Shown: in pieces, positions 58,229 to 64,000 of the stretch
How the letters are laid out: each line of letters begins with the position of its first letter
Numbering within the stretch: position 1 is the first letter of the stretch
Assembly (NCBI RefSeq): GCF_039542305.1
Contig: NZ_BAABHW010000002.1
Location: 682,001 to 746,000 of the forward strand
DNA length: 64,000 nt
Reading direction: 5' to 3'
Origin: Roseibacterium beibuensis
Lineage (GTDB): Bacteria; Pseudomonadota; Alphaproteobacteria; Rhodobacterales; Rhodobacteraceae
Notes under the pieces: model-generated
Seen by the model: the letters and a program-made list of their open reading frames with translations, nothing else
Told to the model about the DNA's origin: nothing
Databases searched by the model: none
Made by a program: the position numbers and the translations under genes

Positions 58229-59059
58229 TCACCCGTTGGCGAGACCCTGCCACACGCGGTCGAAGCCGTCCAGATCAATGTCGAAGCGGCGGCGCAGAAG
58301 CCCGGGCAGGTCAGCCGGGTCATGGGCGACGGGGGCGGTTGCCTTCCACGGGGTCTGGGCGTCGTTGGTCGTGTGATGGCCCCGGATGAACATGACCTGC
58401 TCGGTCAGGCTGACGAAGGGCAGGCGCTGCCAGATCTTGTGATGCGGGAAATCCATGATGATCCCGGTATCCTCGGGGCGCAGGTAGATCGCGAGGGCCG
58501 GCGCCCAGCACATGGTCAGGAACAGGTGCGGGACGATCCCCTGCCCCGCCCGCGCCTCAAGCACCATGCCCTTGCCCTGGTCCAACGCGACGCGACCGGC
58601 CGAGGACGCCAGCCGGTGAACCCGCGACCAGTTCCGGCGCAGCGACTGCACGTAATTCACGGCCACGGCGTCGTCATCGTCGAGGCGGAACTCGGCCACC
58701 GCGTCGGCCTTGGGGTCGCGGCCCGACAAGAGCACCTCGCGGCAGACGGCGCGGTGATCGCCCGGCGGGCGAAAGGCCGGCACGATCTGCGGCACATCGG
58801 CGATCATGGCCAGCAACGCGTCTCGCCAGGGTTGGGGAAAATCCTCGCCCAGCAGGAGGTGAAGGGTGAAGTCCTTGTCCGTCTGCGCCCGCAGGCCCGG
58901 CAGGCCGACATGGCAGAACCACGTCATGCGCTGGTTCAGGCGGTCGGGCGCGTAGAGGGCGGCGCGGCGTTCCTCGAGGCTATCGTGGTATTTCTTGAAG
59001 CCCCCCGTGCAGGGAAAGGAGAAGCGGCACAGCCCCTGGACCTGCACCCGGTCAGCCAT
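58229..59059 (-). CDS. Putative rhamnosyltransferase-family glycosyltransferase (copy 1)
   Basis: A 276-residue protein starting VQVQGLCRFSFPCTGGFKKY, with LPGLRAQTDKDFTLHLLLGE and the acidic motif FRLDDDDAVAVNYV, probably the metal/nucleotide-sugar-binding DxD region. This resembles the putative rhamnosyltransferase family. No signal peptide or membrane segment is seen, so it is probably cytoplasmic. It overlaps the EamA transporter gene by 8 bp, and the gene at 59960 is a clear paralogue. Acceptor and sugar are unknown. Confidence 0.75.
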   Translation of the reverse strand: MADRVQVQGLCRFSFPCTGGFKKYHDSLEERRAALYAPDRLNQRMTWFCHVGLPGLRAQTDKDFTLHLLLGEDFPQPWRDALLAMIADVPQIVPAFRPPGDHRAVCREVLLSGRDPKADAVAEFRLDDDDAVAVNYVQSLRRNWSRVHRLASSAGRVALDQGKGMVLEARAGQGIVPHLFLTMCWAPALAIYLRPEDTGIIMDFPHHKIWQRLPFVSLTEQVMFIRGHHTTNDAQTPWKATAPVAHDPADLPGLLRRRFDIDLDGFDRVWQGLANG

Positions 59060-59963
59060 GGGCGCTGCCCTTGACGGTCGCCCGCGCGGCGGCTGCGCGG
59101 CGCAGGGCGCGTTCGCGCAAAAGGGTGTAGATGCCGGTGCCCATGACCACCGCCGCCCCAGAGAGCGCGAGGGTGTTTGGCAACTCGTCGAACAGCACCA
59201 GGCCCAGGACCAGCGCGAAGACCAGCGCCGTGTAGCGGAAAGGGGCGGTGAACCCGACCTCGCCCACGCGCATCACCATCACCGAGAAGACATAGCCGCC
59301 GATGATGAAGACCGAGGCTATCGCGATCAGCCCGACCTCGCGCCAGCCAAGGGCCACCCATGGCTCGAACAGCGACGCGACCCCGCCGAAGACACAGACC
59401 GAAGCGGCGGTGATGACCGCCACGGTCATGCTGGGCACCTCGGGGCTGAAGGCACGGGTCGTCATTTCGCGCCCGGTGATCAGAAGGACCGCCACCAGCG
59501 CGACGAGGGAATAGACGTTGAACCCCTCGGTCCCCGGCTGAACGATCATCAAGACGCCGGTGAAGCCAACGCCCACGGCAGTCAACCGGCGCCATCCAAG
59601 CGGTTCGCGAAACAGCAGAGCGGCAGCGAGGGTCACCAGCAGCGGCAAGGCCGACAGGATCGCGGTCGCGTTGGCGATGGCCATGTTCACCAGCGCGGTC
59701 AGGAAGGCGACCATCGCCGCCACCTCGAAGAAGGTTCGCAACGCGACCTTGCCCCGGTCCCCCTTGGGAATGCGGAACGACAGCCTGCCGAAGGCCGCGA
59801 CGGTCACCACCATCAAGGCAGTCGTCAGAAGGCCCCGCAGAAAGACGATCTGGAACAGCGGCACGTCCTCGGCCAGCAGCTTCACGCAGGCGTCGTTCAG
59901 GGTGAAGGCGACCATGCTGCCCATCATGAACAGCGCGCCGCGCAGGTTCGATGCCGCGTTCAT
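59052..59963 (-). CDS. EamA/DMT-superfamily transporter
   Basis: A 303-residue ten-helix protein with two EamA repeats (ALFMMGSMVAFTLNDACVKL; VALVAVLLITGREMTTRAFS and later GYVFSVMVMRVGEVGFTAPF). DMT transporters move small metabolites or, in some cases, activated sugars and lipids. Overlaps of 8 and 4 bp couple it to the two putative rhamnosyltransferase genes on either side, suggesting a joint role in surface glycan synthesis or export of a glycosylated product. Confidence 0.85.
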   Translation of the reverse strand: MNAASNLRGALFMMGSMVAFTLNDACVKLLAEDVPLFQIVFLRGLLTTALMVVTVAAFGRLSFRIPKGDRGKVALRTFFEVAAMVAFLTALVNMAIANATAILSALPLLVTLAAALLFREPLGWRRLTAVGVGFTGVLMIVQPGTEGFNVYSLVALVAVLLITGREMTTRAFSPEVPSMTVAVITAASVCVFGGVASLFEPWVALGWREVGLIAIASVFIIGGYVFSVMVMRVGEVGFTAPFRYTALVFALVLGLVLFDELPNTLALSGAAVVMGTGIYTLLRERALRRAAAARATVKGSAHG

Positions 59964-60802
59964 TCGTCTTCCGTCTGAAGCTCTGCCATCTGCGGTATGA
60001 TCTTTTTCGGGGCGAGGGAAAACCGCTTTCGCAGCAGGGTGCGGGCCTGCCAGTCGGGAAGCTGGCGTGCCCCCGGCGGGATCGAACGGTCGCTGTCGTT
60101 ATGGCCATGCAGCGTACGCACGAACATGTAGTCGGTCGGGTCGATCCAGCAGCGCACATGCGCGGCCAGCTTTCGGTGGTTCCAGCGAAAGATGTTGGAC
60201 GTGCTGTCGAGCGTCGTGACCATCGCGCTGGCCAGACCGAGCGGTTCCTTCTCGGAGAAATCGTAGAACCGCTCGTTCTCGGGGCGGTTCATGTCCCAGT
60301 AGATGCCCCGGTGGAAACAGACCGCGGCGGGCGTTTCGGCGTCGGCCCATCCAAGCTCGATCAGCTTGTCGGAGATTGCGCGCGTGCGTTCGATGTAGTC
60401 GACCGCCACCGCATCATCGTCGTCGATGCGAAAGCCGGTGATGAAATCGGGCTCTCCATCGACGCCCCGGCGAAAGGCGCGGCGCGTGGAATTGAGCGGG
60501 CCGGCGGCTTCGAGCGTGCAGACTTCGAGGAACGGATAGACGCCCATCAACCCTTTCAGGCGCTTGCGCCACCGATAAGGCATCGTGTCCCCGATCAGGG
60601 CCACGAGGCGGAAATTCTGGTCGGTCTGCGCGGCGAGCGAGGGAAGGCAGATATTCTCGAAATAGGCAAAGCGACGGCGCATGCGCGGAATGGCATAAAG
60701 TTCTTCCTGCGCTTTTTCGAAGCCGCCTTTCTGCGCCTGGAATCCCCCCTCCCCGAGGTAGGAGAAGCGGCACACGCCCACGATCTGGTTTTCCGCGCCC
60801 AT
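59960..60802 (-). CDS. Putative rhamnosyltransferase-family glycosyltransferase (copy 2)
   Basis: A 280-residue paralogue of the gene at 58229, sharing the opening (IVGVCRFSYLGEGGFQAQKG), LPSLAAQTDQNFRLVALIGD and the motif FRIDDDDAVAVDYI. It differs in the C-terminal half (NIFRWNHRKLAAHVRCWIDP). The start at 60802 (MGAENQ) is preferred to an ATG seven codons earlier. It heads the three-gene block and is 78 bp from the acylphosphatase stop. Confidence 0.75.
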   Translation of the reverse strand: MGAENQIVGVCRFSYLGEGGFQAQKGGFEKAQEELYAIPRMRRRFAYFENICLPSLAAQTDQNFRLVALIGDTMPYRWRKRLKGLMGVYPFLEVCTLEAAGPLNSTRRAFRRGVDGEPDFITGFRIDDDDAVAVDYIERTRAISDKLIELGWADAETPAAVCFHRGIYWDMNRPENERFYDFSEKEPLGLASAMVTTLDSTSNIFRWNHRKLAAHVRCWIDPTDYMFVRTLHGHNDSDRSIPPGARQLPDWQARTLLRKRFSLAPKKIIPQMAELQTEDE

Positions 60803-60880
60803 GTGACCCCGTTTCCGACACACCGCTTACGCCCGGACAGTAGGACAAAGCGCATGCCGGGGGAATCCCCGCAGCCCGTT

Positions 60881-61171
60881 TCAGAAATCGGGCTCGGTGA
60901 TGTCGAAACCCTGGCGTTCTGTCTGCGCGCCGGGCATGGAGCTCAGCCGATCGACGCGGGCGCCGATAGGGCCGCATTGCATCGCGTCGACCATCGCGTC
61001 TACGGTGTCGGGCGTCCCCTCCAACAGGGCCGAGACCGAGCCGTCGAACTCGTTGCGGACCCAACCGACCAATCCGCGCCGTGTCGCCTCGCGCTGTGTC
61101 CAGGCGCGGAACCCCACGCCCTGAACCCGTCCGGTGACACTGACCATCAAGGATTTCGGTTCTGCCGTCAT
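60881..61171 (-). CDS. acyP: Acylphosphatase
   Basis: A 96-residue acylphosphatase with the catalytic arginine in GRVQGVGFRAW and the asparagine in GWVRNEFDGSV. It hydrolyses carboxyl-phosphate bonds such as acetyl phosphate or 1,3-bisphosphoglycerate. It lies 135 bp from the rpoC terminator, on the same strand as rpoC and the glycosyltransferases. Confidence 0.94.
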   Translation of the reverse strand: MTAEPKSLMVSVTGRVQGVGFRAWTQREATRRGLVGWVRNEFDGSVSALLEGTPDTVDAMVDAMQCGPIGARVDRLSSMPGAQTERQGFDITEPDF

Positions 61172-61303
61172 GTCCGGTCCTCGCGGGTGGTTTCCAATCC
61201 TACCCCCAACTTGGTGTTCAAGGTCGCATTCTCAAGCGGGCAAGCCCTGAAGATGGCCCGCCGTTCCGGGGACCTGCGGGCCGGAAAGGCGGGCCACACA
61301 AAC

Positions 61304-61333
61304 GAAAAACGCCCCGTCGAAACGGGGCGTTTT
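61304..61333 (-). terminator. rpoC terminator
   Basis: A 12-bp stem AAAACGCCCCGT / ACGGGGCGTTTT closed by a TTCG loop on the minus strand is followed by a T run. It lies 22 bp after the rpoC stop and ends the rpoBC transcript. Confidence 0.9.
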
Positions 61334-61354
61334 CCAATCTTTCAGAAGATCCGA

Positions 61355-64000
<2,646 letters not shown>

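Overview
The window is high-GC DNA of an alphaproteobacterium, most likely Rhodobacteraceae (Rhodobacter/Roseobacter group). The basis is gene content rather than any search: a bztABCD-type amino acid ABC operon, a LuxR/LuxI pair of roseobacter type, an ATP12-family chaperone, adk downstream of secY, and the order rpmH-rnpA-yidD ... yidC-MOSC-engB-argB. No intergenic stretch exceeds 300 bp; the longest (about 180-250 bp) hold promoters, hairpins or terminators, listed separately.

Region 1 (1 to about 11.85 kb) is the right part of a prophage-like integrated element. It has a leftward block (primase, an unknown, a tiny membrane protein, a DNA methyltransferase-like protein, an HTH protein), a divergent Cro/CI-type switch, a convergent gene for a secreted protein, and a tightly packed rightward operon of about 17 mostly small genes ending in a tyrosine integrase. 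The integrase abuts the 3' end of tRNA-Arg(ACG), the probable attachment site. A 13-bp palindrome, ATGCA-N3-TGCAT, recurs at the cro/cI promoters and at the promoter of the rightward operon, so the same repressor probably controls both. Capsid, tail and lysis genes are not in the window.

Region 2 (11.9-26.3 kb) is chromosomal. It holds an orphan sensor kinase, a MerA-like flavoprotein paired with a TVP38 membrane protein, a DUF523 protein, then rpmH-rnpA-yidD, an alpha/beta hydrolase, ttcA, an EAL phosphodiesterase, yidC, a MOSC protein, engB, argB, an Fe-S protein and a SixA-type phosphatase.

Region 3 (26.3-37.8 kb) holds bztDCB and bztA (leftward), then ATP12, a HAD phosphatase, rluC, crcB, rarA, a membrane protein and the luxR-luxI pair. 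A large dyad covers the luxR promoter.

Region 4 (37.85-64 kb) is the translation cluster, all leftward: rpsL-rpsG-fusA-tuf, the S10-spc-alpha ribosomal proteins with secY and adk, rpoA and rplQ, and the 3' two thirds of rpoC. It is not one uninterrupted operon. Terminator-like hairpins follow rplW, rplP, rpmD and rplQ, and consensus-like promoters precede rpsL, rpmC, rplO and rpsM. A 2OG-Fe(II) oxygenase-family gene sits on the opposite strand between rplP and rpmC. Between rpoC and rpsL lie an acylphosphatase gene and two paralogous putative rhamnosyltransferases flanking an EamA transporter.

The observations most worth following up are the element's operator/attachment architecture with its uncharacterised small-gene operon, the luxR dyad, the oxygenase embedded beside rplP, and an EAAAA-repeat tail on ribosomal protein L3.
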